The notes under the pieces were generated by a model that worked only from the letters and a program-made list of their open reading frames with translations, did not search any database and was not told where the DNA came from. The position numbers and the translations under genes were made by a program. This document shows, in pieces, positions 1 through 11,691 of a stretch of DNA of 60,000 nucleotides; positions within the stretch are counted from its first letter, which is position 1; each line of letters begins with the position of its first letter. The DNA comes from Tubulanus polymorphus (Eukaryota; Nemertea; Palaeonemertea; Tubulaniformes; Tubulanidae), in contig NC_134032.1 of NCBI RefSeq assembly GCF_964204645.1, positions 6,197,175 through 6,257,174 of the forward strand. The letters are read 5' to 3'.

Positions 1-160
1 TCTCTCTGATGATCATCTTAATTAGCGCATTGATTCGAATAGCAATACTATCAAAAACAACGTGGAGACCACATTCAATAATATATCGTTATAAATCTAT
101 AAATATTAAATGGAGAATAGATCAAAACTGTTACCCGGACTCAAAATTGCGGATCCATTT

Positions 161-565
161 CAGGGGTGGATTCAAGGGGCAGGGGGAGCGCTCCCCCCTC
201 AAAATTTCAAGGTGCCCTTTTTTTCAATTGTTTTTTATTTCAGTAAAATTTTACATAGAACTAAACCATCCGTAGTTTGGTGTTTAATAAATATAGTTGA
301 TCTTTTCTTGTGACTTTCATGGAGGGTGCCTAGACCACTCTTCCTTTTCGACTCTTATCTTTGGCTATTTAATACATGTCTAGGATACAGGATTCGGAAA
401 GGCTCCCAGGTGCCACCCGAAAAGCCCAGGTTAGCTTTAAAATTCCATCAAATTTAGAAATGCGGTGCGAGGTGTGCGTCACGCTCTTTGAGTGCCCTTA
501 TTCGTCAAAATGTGCCCTAACTTTACCTGCTCCCCCGCCTTAATCAAACCCTAGATCCGCCCCTG
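161..565. mobile_element. MITE-like element with CAGGGGYGGAT termini
   Basis: The left end reads CAGGGGTGGATTCAAGG and the right end, reverse-complemented, reads CAGGGGCGGATCTAGGG, so imperfect terminal inverted repeats bound about 405 bp. Runs such as GGGGGAGC recur just inside both ends. No transposase is present, so it would be non-autonomous. CAGGGGCGG-type termini are common in hAT-like elements of invertebrates (family knowledge). The 8-bp flanks (CCATTTCA and AGGTTTCA, depending on the exact boundary) agree at only 5 of 8 positions, so a target duplication is not proven. Confidence 0.55.
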
Positions 566-797
566 AGGTTTCACATGGTGAGGTACAGTTAAAATCAGTT
601 CATTTTCAACGAGTTAACGCTTAGCTAAGAACTGTGGAACTTGGTCTAGAACCTCAGAATGTTTGACCCGTTTGTTTCGGGACGTAGTGTACATTGTATC
701 CAAGATATTATATCAGTGCATGTGGTTAACATGTGGGTCCTTAGAATTCGGATGCGCCCAGGAAACTAGGGTCCCCCGCCAAAACTCATGTTAGGTA

Positions 798-820
798 GAT
801 GTGATGTGATGTGATGTGAT
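798..820. repeat. (GATGT)n microsatellite
   Basis: About four and a half perfect copies of a GATGT pentamer. Confidence 0.8.
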
Positions 821-1282
821 ATGAATTATCTTCGTATATGTACATTCACAAAATCAATGAGCAAACAGTATAGCTATTATATACGTAATTGTTGAAAGAC
901 TACTTTAAAGCACTACAAGGAAGCAGCCCTCAGAATACTAAAGGTTGCAAACCTATAACGAGTTAAAATATCAACAGGCTGAAGGAAGAAAACATGTCTG
1001 ACTGTCAGTCAAGTTTATCTTCGACTTGAGCCGAACAGACAGCAAGCAATGTGCAGGCTATGTATGTTTTAACTCTACCGCCAATGCATATCATGCATGC
1101 GCTGCTGTGGCCTTCACCTCACTGTTGCCCCTACTGTGGTAAATCATGCTTTACCGGGTTGCACGTAATTATTTTCGACTAACGAAATGAGACGTTTCCC
1201 CAGATCAAGCAGGTGGATATCACAACGGAAAAAACACGAAGATGCAAACAGTAACCATTGAGCCAAATCATCTTGTTATATC

Positions 1283-1316
1283 ATGGACTCAAAAACGATT
1301 TCGTTTTTGAGTCCAT
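1283..1316. repeat. perfect 16-bp inverted repeat (hairpin)
   Basis: ATGGACTCAAAAACGA is followed after a 2-nt spacer by its exact reverse complement. No T-run, gene or element boundary is associated with it, so function is unknown. It may be a footprint of a DNA transposon. Confidence 0.8.
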
Positions 1317-1739
1317 TAGTTATATATGTACCGCTACTTATTTCATCGACTGATACAGGCGCGTTTTGCAATGGAGGATTCTACGATATCATCTAAATAT
1401 ATCTAACTATATATCAAAAGCTATCATCCATCAGATGGGCTTAAACGATACCACTTTGTTATTGTAGCAGTTGGTTAGCAGCACCGGCGCGTCCATGTGT
1501 CTAATAAAATGTTCACGTACAATTTCTGTTATTTCGACTGAGGGTTATTAAACTTATAAATTCTCGTGTTTCACCGCTAGCAGTTTTTGATAATCAATGA
1601 ATATTTTGTAAGTAGTCAGGCCTTGTTCCAGAAATTGAACGAGATTTCATTCAAAACGCATTAAATAGTTCGCAACTCCGACATATTTGACTCATAAACG
1701 CACAATTACTGCACCCGGTTTCAAAGACCGGGTATCAAA

Positions 1740-2060
1740 GTTACCCGTATGGGTAAATCCTGAACCTGTGTTTTCATAGAACGGGTATCGAAGTCAAATT
1801 CCGATGATATTGCGCAATGTGGTACCGGCACCGCTACTGTGGCAATCGAGGATTCCACGCATAGCAGGCGAGGATCCGCAAGGTCCAGTTATACGGTTAC
1901 CGCGCTTTAATTTTTTTCTACATTTCAATAATTCGAGTAGTCGTTTCTCATTAGTCAATCAATTTCTAATAAAACTATACCATACACTTATTGGGAACGT
2001 CAATCTATAACTGAGTGTATTGTCGCGCCATCGGGTTTGTGCCAGTACCCCATTGATTAT
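1740..2060. repeat. dispersed repeat family, copy 1
   Basis: Shares blocks with 3270-3690 and 15200-15590. These include GCTACTGTGGCAATCGAGGA / GCTACTGTGGCGATCGAT followed by a CCACG...GGC motif, then a TTTTTTCTACATTTCAAT-like block, and further on a TCGCGCCATC block. The copies are diverged and no ends or target duplications can be defined. The order of shared blocks is the same in all three, which favours one old mobile family of unknown class. Confidence 0.5.
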
Positions 2061-2796
2061 GCAATTTACTAAGAAAAATGGCGTGAAACAATAACGTAAA
2101 CTAACCAAAAAAACATCAAGTAGAGGCGCGTTCACACTACGTTATTCAGACTGGTCTAAATTTGACCAATTTCCAATTTGGACCGGGCGAAGCGTTCATA
2201 CTTTCAAAATATTCGACAATTCAATTTGGACCGACCTAAAAGGAAAGGAATCGCGAGACTTTTCCGATTTTGGAACGGACTATCGTGTGTGAGGACAGAA
2301 ACTGGTTCCAGTTCCGTCCTGAATTGTAATCTGCTTGTAGTTGCTTTGAAAGTTCGTAATGAAAAAAGACTACAGTAGTTCAGCGCAATATCGTAATTTG
2401 CACTACTCGGCCTTAGCTATATTTCGAACCAATTTGCTGGTCCCAGGAGAGGTTCTCTTCAGATTTGAATATATCATCATTTAAATTGTTTATTTATGGG
2501 GCATATCGCGCGGTTCTGTCTCTGTATTCCGAAGTTAGAACAGGCTTTACACTGTGAGATCCAGACCATAATTCCCTATTTTTGCGTATTTTCTAACATG
2601 TGATGGAAGTGTAACATATGGAGGATCAAAGTTCTTCTCGAGCGTGGGGAACTATGTTTATCAGATAAAACAAATTCGTTTTCCACTACCTACAGTTCTG
2701 TTACCTGTTAGATGGTTACTAATCAAATTGACAGGCGATGCTCTACTGATTTCCTATCTTTTAGATGTAAGAAGCCCACCACATGATATTCATACA

Positions 2797-2797
<1 letters not shown>

Positions 2798-2870
<73 letters not shown>

Positions 2871-2976
2871 TACCATATATGTATGTACGTACGCACGCAC
2901 GCACAACGCACCACACACCACACACACGCGTGCGTGCGTGCGTGTGTGTGTGGTGTGTGCGTGCGTGCGTGCGTGC

Positions 2977-3045
<69 letters not shown>

Positions 3046-3124
3046 CGTGTGTGTGTGTGTGTGGTGTGTGCGTGCGTGCGTGCGTGCGTGCGTGCGTACG
3101 TACATACATATATGGTATGCATAC
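2798..3124. repeat. composite (AT)n / (GTGC)n inverted-repeat microsatellite
   Basis: Two long (AT)n tracts (about 2799-2866 and 2979-3040) alternate with ACGC/GTGC-rich blocks. The first GC-containing block is itself palindromic around ACGCGT near 2928. Its left arm, starting GCATACCATATATGTATG, reappears reverse-complemented at about 3104-3122. The whole therefore is a long near-palindrome of alternating purine-pyrimidine DNA, able to form cruciform or Z-DNA. Tyr-Ile and Thr-His repeat peptides read from it are artefacts. Confidence 0.9.
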
Positions 3125-3269
3125 GTAATAAAACGACCTCCTACCGACGATTAAACTGTTCGTTTACTGTATATTGATCTACGTTATGACTTTTTTTCAA
3201 ACATCAATGTCAGTAAATAGAAAACTACTATAAGTAACAGTCGTGTCACAAGCGGAATTTTATCAGCAG

Positions 3270-3690
3270 CAATGAAATTTTGCAATCCCTAACTCAATTC
3301 ACTTCGAACGTAAAGTGCCAGGGCCCCGAGATGGGCACGGGAACGACATACCAAATATTAATATACAGCTATGAAATGTTCTACTCGATGGGGTACCCAC
3401 GCCTCTACTATGAAAATCGAGGATTCCACGTAAAATGGAAGGCGAGGATCCGACATGTTCGTTTGTAGGTAGTTGGTCGTCCGCGTTCGATTTCTTCCAC
3501 ATTTCAATTAAAACTGAATAAACATTTTCCTTAAATGAATATCGGAATTGATGAATGAAAACTATTCCCGTCCGATATCATGAGTAGAAAAATGAATCTA
3601 TTATGTGACAGGTCCTGCGATAATATGTGGATCCGGGAGCCTAAAAACTCGCGGTTCAAAGTTTATTGAAAATGAACTAATTTTGATAAC
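3270..3690. repeat. dispersed repeat family, copy 2
   Basis: Related to 1740-2060 and 15200-15590. It shares the ATCGAGGATTCCACG and GGCGAGGATCCG motifs with copy 1. With copy 3 it shares a TAGTTGGTCG block followed by GTTCGATTTCTTC and a TTCAATTAAA tail. Confidence 0.55.
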
Positions 3691-3934
3691 AAATAAGATG
3701 TAGTTCGTCGCCTAAAAAGTTGCAAGTGGAGCAAAATCTATTGTACACTATTGGTAAATCGAGATTTGAAAATGTATTTACAGGTAAAAGATAATACCCA
3801 ACTCTGGACTGGAAAAGCTGCTCAATAAGTCGCCATCAAACTGATTGATATAGTTTTCATACGTATATTTGTCTAAACTTAATGTATAATGGATCATCGT
3901 TCAACTTGAAGTCCGTCTCTTGAACGCGCTGATC

Positions 3935-4951
3935 TACGGAAGAGCAATGCGGCCAACAACATTTTATTTTCCGTTTAAAAAGTCGACTTTTCGAATTAGT
4001 AAGTCGTATTTTCGACTTAGTAAGGCGACTTTTCGACTTTAAAAAGTCGACTTTTCGAGTTCGCATGTCGAATTTTCGGCTTAGTAAGGCGACTTTTCGA
4101 GTTAGTCAACCATTCAAAAAGTCGACTTTTCGAGTTTACAAGGCGACTTTTCGACTTAATAAGTCAACTTTTTGACTTCATAAGTCGACTTTTCGACTTA
4201 AAAAAGTCGACTTTTCGAGTTACTAAGTCGACTATTCGACTTTAAAAGGTCGACTTTTCGCCTTTTAAAAGTCGACTTTTCGACTTTAAAAAGTCGACTT
4301 TTCGAGTTACTAAGTCGACTATTCGACTTTAGAAGGTCGACTTTTCGACTCAAAAAGTCGACTTTTAAAAGTCGACTTTTCGACTGTCACTTTTTGGTAC
4401 GGAAGTACGGAAGCGATAGAGGGCCTCGAGATGTCGCGTTCCAACTCGACAAGTCGTCATATCTATGTCGACATACCGCGATATATCGCGTCAAGTCGAC
4501 ATGAATATGTCGACATATCGTGACGTTTTCACGAAAAATTTCGCTTTTTCGCCCATTTTCCACGGGACAAGCCGTCATTTGAAGACATGTCTAAATGTAT
4601 AATGTCACGATACATGTCTAAATGTCACGATATGTATATGGCACATCACCGGGCTTTATGGGCCATATACTCCTTGAGATGTCTGGCTGTACCCCCTACC
4701 CCCTCCCGTTTGACTATGGGCCTTAAGTATGCGTCCTTTTATTGAAATTAGGTCAGCTATGTCATTGGGCCGAACAACTATCACCACCGGCGGACGTACG
4801 GACGAACGAAAAGTTGACTTTTTAAAGTCGAAAAGTCGAATTACTAACTCGAAAAGTCGACTTATTAACTCGAGAAGTCGACTTTTTAAAGTCGAAAAGA
4901 CGACTTTTTAAACGGAAAATAAAATGTTGTTGGCCGCATTGCTCTTCTGTA
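3935..4951. mobile_element. foldback element built of GTCGAC minisatellite
   Basis: The outer ends are long inverted repeats: left starts TACGGAAGAGCAATGCGGCC, and the reverse-complemented right end starts TACAGAAGAGCAATGCGGCC. Both then continue through CAACAACATTTTATTTTCCG into AAAGTCGACTTTTCGA units. The left arm holds about 400 bp (3977-4385) of degenerate 16-20-bp units centred on AAGTCGACTT; the right arm holds about 110 bp of the same (4808-4915). The unique middle (4386-4807) contains further GTCGAC/TCGCGA palindromes and two ATGTCTAAATGTCACGATA repeats. No transposase is encoded. Flanks (GCGCTGATC left, CCTATCCG right) give no clear target duplication. The architecture matches foldback-type DNA elements. 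Confidence 0.75.
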
Positions 4952-5487
4952 CCTATCCGTATCACCTGGGAAGTGACGATGAAATCCTGTACATTATGGT
5001 GAGGTCACCTCATAGGTGACTGAGCTACTGACCTAATTGTCCGCTAGATGGCGAACTAGTGAAAGGTCGCTGCATTTATGACAAATGCTTTAGAGTGAAA
5101 TACCCAAACACCGATAGGTGGCGAGACTTCACGATAAAACATTTGTTTTAAATATCTTTTGACATTTTTTGAAATTTTTGAAATATCTCGAAAAATGTAA
5201 TTTTTTTATTCCCCAGAGATAGGTTAAGATACCGGTTTAAAGAAATTTTACAAAGAATTCCATTAAGTCTAGTTTGCTTGCAGGAAGGTCGCTTTAACAC
5301 CAAAATCAACCATCCTACGTTTTTCGTGATTGTGCATAGGAATACGCCCCTCCGCCAATTCTTGCACAGGAATATTATGTTACTTCCATCATAATTTTAT
5401 AGATTAAACATTGCAGGGTTTCTAATAAATCAAAATTTTCATATCTCCAGATTTCACAGCCGTTTGAGCTACAATAGCAATCAGACA
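4952..5487. other. unassigned intergenic DNA
   Basis: No coding exon, RNA gene or repeat boundary recognised between the foldback element and the non-LTR tail. Confidence 0.4.
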
Positions 5488-5625
5488 TGATTATGCAGTA
5501 TAGTATAGTAGTTTATTTGTCACCATCAATATGTACAAGATTAATAATAACAATAGTAAATTACAAACAATGAGGTGACAGGAGCCTGAACAGAGCGAAC
5601 AATTTCGCTTTAAAATTTTCAACAC
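5488..5625 (-). mobile_element. 3' tail of a truncated non-LTR retrotransposon
   Basis: On the - strand the sequence runs through a CAGGCTCCTGTCACC block to GACAAATAAACTACTATACT, i.e. a polyadenylation-like AATAAA followed by a short reiterated CTATACT tail. The intact non-LTR element at 55104-59930 has the same kind of 3' layout (CAGGCCCCTCC block, then AATAAAG and a reiterated TCAAA tail). No coding part remains. Confidence 0.5.
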
Positions 5626-5639
5626 CTTGTGAGGGAAAA

Positions 5640-8530
5640 CCGTTGAGTGTATTTCATGCTAACGTCCGAAGTGTCAAGAAGAACTTTGATAACTTCAGTG
5701 ATTACCTTCAAACTCTGAACCATCAATTCTCTGTAATTGGATTATCCGAAACATGGACTGACGAGAATTTCCCAAATGAATCCTTGTATCACATCCCAAA
5801 CTACACTAGTGTTTTTCGAAGTAGATCGAATGAAAAGGGTGGCGGTGTAGGTATCTTAATAAATAATACTTTTCGGTTAAAATTAGGGAGGATTTAGTTA
5901 TTGGTAAATATCTATATTTGCTGAGTCTAAAATTTTAAATGGAGTCTTCCTTAACGATATCAGAGATCATTACCCGATTTTTGCTGTGATGGATATTTTA
6001 AATGAGAAATGTAATCCCAATTCCCCTAAAATTCAGATCCGTGATATTAATCCAAGGTCAATCGAAACATTTTCCCGATCATTGTTAGCCAGCGATTGGT
6101 AGTGTGTTTACCATAGCAATAGTCCAGAAAAGTCTTGTAACGAATTCTATAATATTGTAAATACGTGTTATGAAGCATGTTTTCCGGTTAATAAGTGAAT
6201 AACACCCAAACAACACAATAAACCATGGATTACAGCAGGGATCAAAACGTCTATCAAAATTAAGGATAAATTATATAGAAAATATATAGGTAAAATAAGT
6301 ATTGAGAGCAAAGCCAAGTATTGTAAATATAGGAATTTCTTAAACTCTTTACTTAGAAAAATAAAGAACGTTATTACAAAGAAAAATTTTTATCGTGTCA
6401 ATATGATCCTAAGGAAACTTGGAAAATAATCAATTCATTACTTAATAAGACCAAAAATAAGAAGTGTAATTCCGAGTTTTTACACAATAACAGGGTTATT
6501 ACTGATGAACTAGAAATTGCAAACCAGTTCAATGATTATTTTGTAAATATTGCTTGATCTCTTGAGTCTAAAATTCCAAATTCCATTGACGATTTTAAAC
6601 AATATCTTGGCGATAAAAACGATGAAAACTTTTTTCGTTCACCTACAAACGTACCCCTCAGAAGTCGGGGAAATAGTATCTAACTTCCAAAGTAAACCAA
6701 CGTGTGGATGTAACAATATCAGCAATAAATTACTCAAATCAATTATTTCCGTTATTTCAAGTCCCTTAACTCATATTTTTAATTGTAGCTTTGTCACAGG
6801 TATAGTTCCCAATATTTTCAAAATCGCTTACATAACCCCTATTTAGAAAACGGGTGATAAGCCTTCTTTTAGTAACTATCGCCCTATTTCTGTTCTACCT
6901 TCAATTTCAAAGGTGTTGGAAAAACTTGTTTACAATCGGTTGATAAAATTTCTTGACAAATATAAAATCTTAAATGACCGGCAGTTTGGTTTTAGAAAAA
7001 AGTACTCAACTTCCTCTGCATTAACGTACATTACTGATAAAATAGCAAACTCTCTAGATAATGGTTTAATAACCCCTGGGGTTTTCATAGACTTATCAAA
7101 AGCATTTGACACAATTAATCACAAAATCCTAAGTTCAAAATTAGACCATCTACGGTATACGTGGCATACCATATCTCTGGTTCCAAAATTATCTAACTAA
7201 TAGAAAACAAGCAGTGAAGTTCAATAACTGTTTATCCTCAACTCAATTCTTTTTGCGCTGATGATAGCAACTTTTTTACAGCCATCATGATCCAAAATTT
7301 GTCGAATACACATTGAATTCAGAGTTGGCTAATCTCTTGCAATGGTTTCGGGCTAATAGATTGTCTGTAAATGTAGGAGAAACCCAGTATATTATTTTTG
7401 GTAATAAAGACCATATTAAACTCACCATTAGTCTGGATGACCAAATTATCAAACGTGTTGATTCTACAATGTTTCTAAGTGTTATATTTGATCACAATTT
7501 TACCTGGAAGGAGCATATATCTTTTACGTGTAGAAAAGTATCTCGTGGAATTGGTATAATCAATAGATTAAAGTACATGTTACCTTCTGATATTCTAAAA
7601 AATCTCTACTATTGTTTCGTTCACTCACACCTACATTATGCCAATCTTATTTGGGGAAATGCCTCTAAAATATATTTGCAACCATTATACATCCTTCAGA
7701 AAAAAGCCCTTCGGATAATCACTCGTTCAGATTGGCTTGAACATACATCCCCGATTTTCAGGAAATTAGAAATTCTTAAACTGGATGACATTTACAGACT
7801 TCAAATTGGATCGCTTGCCTTCTTAGGTATCAACCTTTTATTACCGACCATTTTCAAAAGATTTTTTCATTCTCAGGAACACCAAAAATCTTCGTTCTAG
7901 TTGCAGACCCATGGCCTTATCAATAGAATTTCCTAAATCTAAATACCAGTATACATCTATAACAAGAAAATTAATTTAAGAAAATTATTTGACGCCTACG
8001 AAAAAAATGTAGAATTTCTGGGCTAAGCTAATGTGGAATTGCAAATTTGAAATCGAAGTTTTAAGAAATTTGGGGAATGATGAGATTTGGCGATTGGATA
8101 GATGATACAGGTCTTCGACTCTAGTAGTGGTTTAAATTTTTTTATTGAAAATTCTCAATGATCGCGAACTTGCGACCGACTTCATTTACTTATGCCTCTA
8201 AGCTGGTCTGCAACTTCATTGCCTCCATGGTTTAAGAAAGAGCTCTTCTGATGTCTGCTTCATCATGACCTCGAGCATTTCGTGTGGCCTAGCCAGCCGG
8301 CCCGGTCCCCGGGCCCGGGCCACGGGTTTGGCTGTCACTCGATATCCTAGAGTCTTGAGTCTGGGTTGAAGTAGACACTGTCATTTAAAATAACATGCTT
8401 ATGTTGTTCTGTATGAATTACCCGTGTGTCATGTATGTTGCATTAATTTATTTTAAAATTTGTATTTATTGAATTTGGGAATTTTACCCCGGGATTTCAA
8501 TGTTATAAGGATCAATAAAGAATTGAATTG
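5640..8530 (+). mobile_element. degenerate CR1/L2/Jockey-type non-LTR retrotransposon
   Basis: Contains an ordered but broken ORF2: endonuclease at 5643-5897 and onward, a linker to about 6540, reverse transcriptase from about 6550 to 7900, then an untranslated 3' region ending in GATCAATAAAGAATTGAATT at about 8530. ORF1 is missing, so the copy is 5'-truncated near 5640. It is related at protein level to the non-LTR element at 55104-59930 but belongs to a different lineage. The 3' untranslated part includes a GC-rich palindromic patch at 8295-8325. Confidence 0.8.
5643..7900 (+). pseudogene. ORF2 relic: endonuclease and reverse transcriptase
   Basis: An apurinic-type endonuclease start is readable at 5643-5897, with GLSETWTDENF (the conserved acidic residue of the ETW motif) and a GGGVGI strand. 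The frame is then lost for about 600 bp. The reverse transcriptase resumes at 6550 with the fingers region, QFGFRKKYSTSSAL at about 6980-7020 and GVFIDLSKAFDTINH at about 7080-7120 (first catalytic Asp). The segment that should carry the GVPQGS motif is deleted. The FADD-box remnant lies near 7253-7270 in another frame. The thumb and C-terminal region is open at 7313-7900. Stops and shifts make it non-functional. Confidence 0.8.
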
Positions 8531-9229
8531 TCACCTAATACACATGCCATCAGAGGACGCGGAGCCGTATATGACAGCTATGCTATTATAAATTGCTAAT
8601 CTCACGAAACCTGCATACTCCTAATATCAAACATATTTTCTAAAACGTTTGAATATTGAAATTATATGTTTACACATTTTCATATTGACCGCTTGTAGCC
8701 GCTGATGAAATTCACGCCGGCCCTTCCCACATCGTAGATAGCTTCGTCATTCCACCGGCATGCCCACGTCAAGGTCTGACTTTTATATCGGACTTCCGTA
8801 TCGTGTATACATCCGCCATTTAACCGAATAATCCGATTTACTTATCATTTCTATTTATGCCTGCCGCTTCTGATATAATCATACATCCTTTACTATTACA
8901 ATACGTCTTCTAATGATATTCAATGCAATATAACATTTCGGATTTCAAATATAGGTCATTATATAATCACAGGAAGCCATTCTACATCTATGTCAATATT
9001 AAAATGCCAGATAGCTTGGTTGTGTACACATAGACCTGTGACGTTTTGCACGTCGATTTACGTCTGTCGTTTGTAAAATGACGCTGAATGGTTAACATTT
9101 AGGTTTAGGTTTCATAATGGTAACGTTTTATAAGGCGTCAAAAAATTCAAGGAGCGAAATTTTGGAATGGTTTACCAGAGAAATTGAAATATCTAGACTC
9201 GATATCCAACTTCAAAATCCAGCTTCAGC
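8531..9229. other. unassigned intergenic DNA
   Basis: No supported gene, RNA or repeat seen. Confidence 0.35.
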
Positions 9230-9535
9230 GTTATCTTCGTTCGACTTATTAATTATCTGTGTAATCGTTTATAACGTGCTAAATTACTTTATCTGCAATT
9301 TTCTATGTATATTATGTATATTTGGTTTGTTTGGTAAATTAGGAATGAATGTGAATTGGTGTAAATGTCTGTGTGTATGTGAGAGTGTATGGACGAGGGA
9401 TTAGGACTAAATTAAGCTAACTTTGGCTTCTCCTAATTCCTCGCATAATTTATTGGTACGTTGTTTTCCATATATTATGTATTCATTTGTAAACTCTGTA
9501 ACAATCTTTTATGCAAATAAATCATATCATATCAA
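9230..9535 (+). mobile_element. probable 3' tail of a non-LTR element
   Basis: AT-rich 3'-UTR-like sequence ending in GCAAATAAATCATATCATAT, i.e. an AATAAA signal followed by a reiterated ATCAT tail, as in other non-LTR 3' ends in this window. An open frame of about 95 codons at 9117-9404 has no recognisable domain and is probably not a gene. Confidence 0.35.
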
Positions 9536-9540
9536 AATCA

Positions 9541-11690
9541 AATAATTCAAGCATTACATTATCGGAAGTTTCAAACGCCTGACCTAGTATTGCATAGCTA
9601 TCATAACCAATTTTTTTTGCTTTTACGAAACTGTCATTCCTGTTAAAGTTTTCCCCGAGATACACAATCCTAAACTTTACACCTCTAATCCCTGGTTTCC
9701 AAACATAAATTTCGAAATTCGTTTATTCCTACTTTTAATTCGAGCTAACACTAATAATTTAGCTTCATCATCCACCGTATGGCCCTTGTCGGCGGAGTAT
9801 TCAAATCGTATCATCAAAATGTACAACCCGAGAGATGTCTGAATTACCGTGTCGTCCGCATAAGGCATAATTAATGAATAAGTAAAGTCATCATTTCTCG
9901 ATCACAATTCAGATTTAGTTTTTCAATAAACAACGAAGTTGGTTTACTGCATGAAATAGGGAATTAGTCTTCGATATCGTATAAAAATAAGGAAACTAGT
10001 CAATAGGCGATAGATTTTCACCTTGTCTTAAAACCTTATATCAGCCGCAAAATATTGTGACGTGTTGCGTTAAATTTAATCTACGGAAGACCTTGCTCGT
10101 TTAACGCCATGTGGTGAGATAGCTGGTGTTGCCGATTCCCCGTTCATGTGCAATGAATGGAAAAGTCAGAAGTTCTACGTCGAAACGCCTATGGTTTCCA
10201 CGGGTTTTCCACTGGTGAAAAGGAATTATTCTCTAAATGCTTAGTATGCTCAGCTGTTTGGCGGTTCTAATGAATGTTTTGCAACGCCATATTGGCTGAT
10301 CGTTTGAAGAAATAAGTCGCTGGTATTTGTTGATAAAACCCTGAATTAAATCCAACTAGAAAGAACCGGTTATTTCTGGTTCACTTTTGGTGTGTTTGAT
10401 ATAGTCTGCAATGATTAAAATGGTTTATTGGTTAACTTAGATATCGAGTCAATACAGGAATAAAATTATGTATGTGATCAGTCCAGGTTATCTATGAATT
10501 AAGATCATTTACCTTTTGACATCATGACTTTTTGCTGGAAAATCCTTACATTGGACAAGACTAACATCGAGGAAAGAATCGTCGGGTGACGTCGGTAACG
10601 ATGGCAGTACCCGTCGAAAGTTCGATGCATGTATCGAGCCAATATATGAATGTGAAAGCAAGGCACACTTAAGATAAGTGGCTCATGTTTGAAGGTGAAA
10701 GCTTATGGGAATGTAATAAGAGTGTAGTTACTATTATTAGAATGCGAAGACTTATTTGGGGGGTTCAGGAGGGGGTATAAGGAAGTGGCAGGGACTGAAC
10801 ATTAAGAAGAAGCTGAGGGCTAAGGAAAGTGAGGTATGTACGGAATATAAATATAAGTTAAGGGTTTGGCACGGAGAGAGAATGAATTGGAGGTTAGGCG
10901 TGACCATACAAAATATAACTGTAAGTTTTGAATATTTAACTCGAGGAAGAAGCAGACTGAAGAACAACCCTAAATGGTAGTCAGATTACCGTGGTGACGC
11001 ACGGAAGATTGGGATCGCACACAGAATGTGGAGAGTTCTTCAAATCTATACCTGACGAAATATAAGTTTCATCAAATTATTGCTATGAAATCGACGTGTT
11101 CGTACATTTTTCATTTTTTGCGGGAAAATAGTACCTGGTGAATAAAGAAATTACTAGAGAACTCAAACCGGCCAGGTTTTTTTTTTCCAGAAATAATTGC
11201 AGCAGTAAGGAAAATATCCATGTCTTTAAAATATCCTCTGCGACTCTCGTAATAGGTCAAACTACGTGTACAGTGTACTAGTGTTGAGTTGGCATTCGAC
11301 GAAAATACACCCCACCTCAGATACCAATTATTTTACTCAATCAGTTGTGTATATATGTTGTTCAGTATAGGTTGACTGAGAGCGCCTTTTCTAGCGTCGC
11401 TTACCATCTGGCCGAGTAAACATAGCACACGATGATCTCTCTTACTCTGTAACTTTCAGAACGATTTGTAACACCACACGTGGTTACCCGTCGGATCTAC
11501 GTCCGGTTACCTCGCTTCAACGAATTACCCGTCGTTAATGCGCGACGTTGAAGTCGTTGGTTCATCAACAGCTCTCTACCGGGAACTTTCAACATCAAAC
11601 TTACCACGACATCGAGCTGTCAATATTCTATAGTGCACACAAAATAAAAATGAATTCTCGCACGCTCGAATTTATTTGTGTTTTATTCAC
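9541..11690. other. long unassigned stretch
   Basis: No coding exons or RNA genes recognised. A block at about 10139-10200 (containing TGTGCAATGAATGGAAAAGT) is repeated with divergence at about 39184-39245, so part of it is dispersed repeat. Several 60-75-codon open frames here show no domain. Confidence 0.35.
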
Positions 11691-11691
11691 T

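Larger units (their letters stand above)
566..1739. other. intergenic stretch without recognisable genes
   Basis: I see no coding exon, RNA gene or element end here apart from a short (GATGT)n run near 798-820 and a perfect inverted repeat at 1283-1316. The segment at 600-650 resembles the GAGTTAAC-type dispersed repeat described at 25565-25950. Confidence 0.4.

Noticed and set aside
2644-3177. Long open frames with Tyr-Ile and Thr-His repeats on both strands
   Set aside because: They are translations of the (AT)n/(GTGC)n microsatellite, open in several frames at once.
8282-8330. GC-rich palindromic patch that could be a regulatory site or CpG island
   Set aside because: Too short, and it lies inside the 3' untranslated region of a dead non-LTR element.
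9677-9868. A - strand frame starting MPYADDTV, reminiscent of a reverse-transcriptase YADD box
   Set aside because: No other polymerase motif precedes or follows it in any frame, so the four residues are probably chance.
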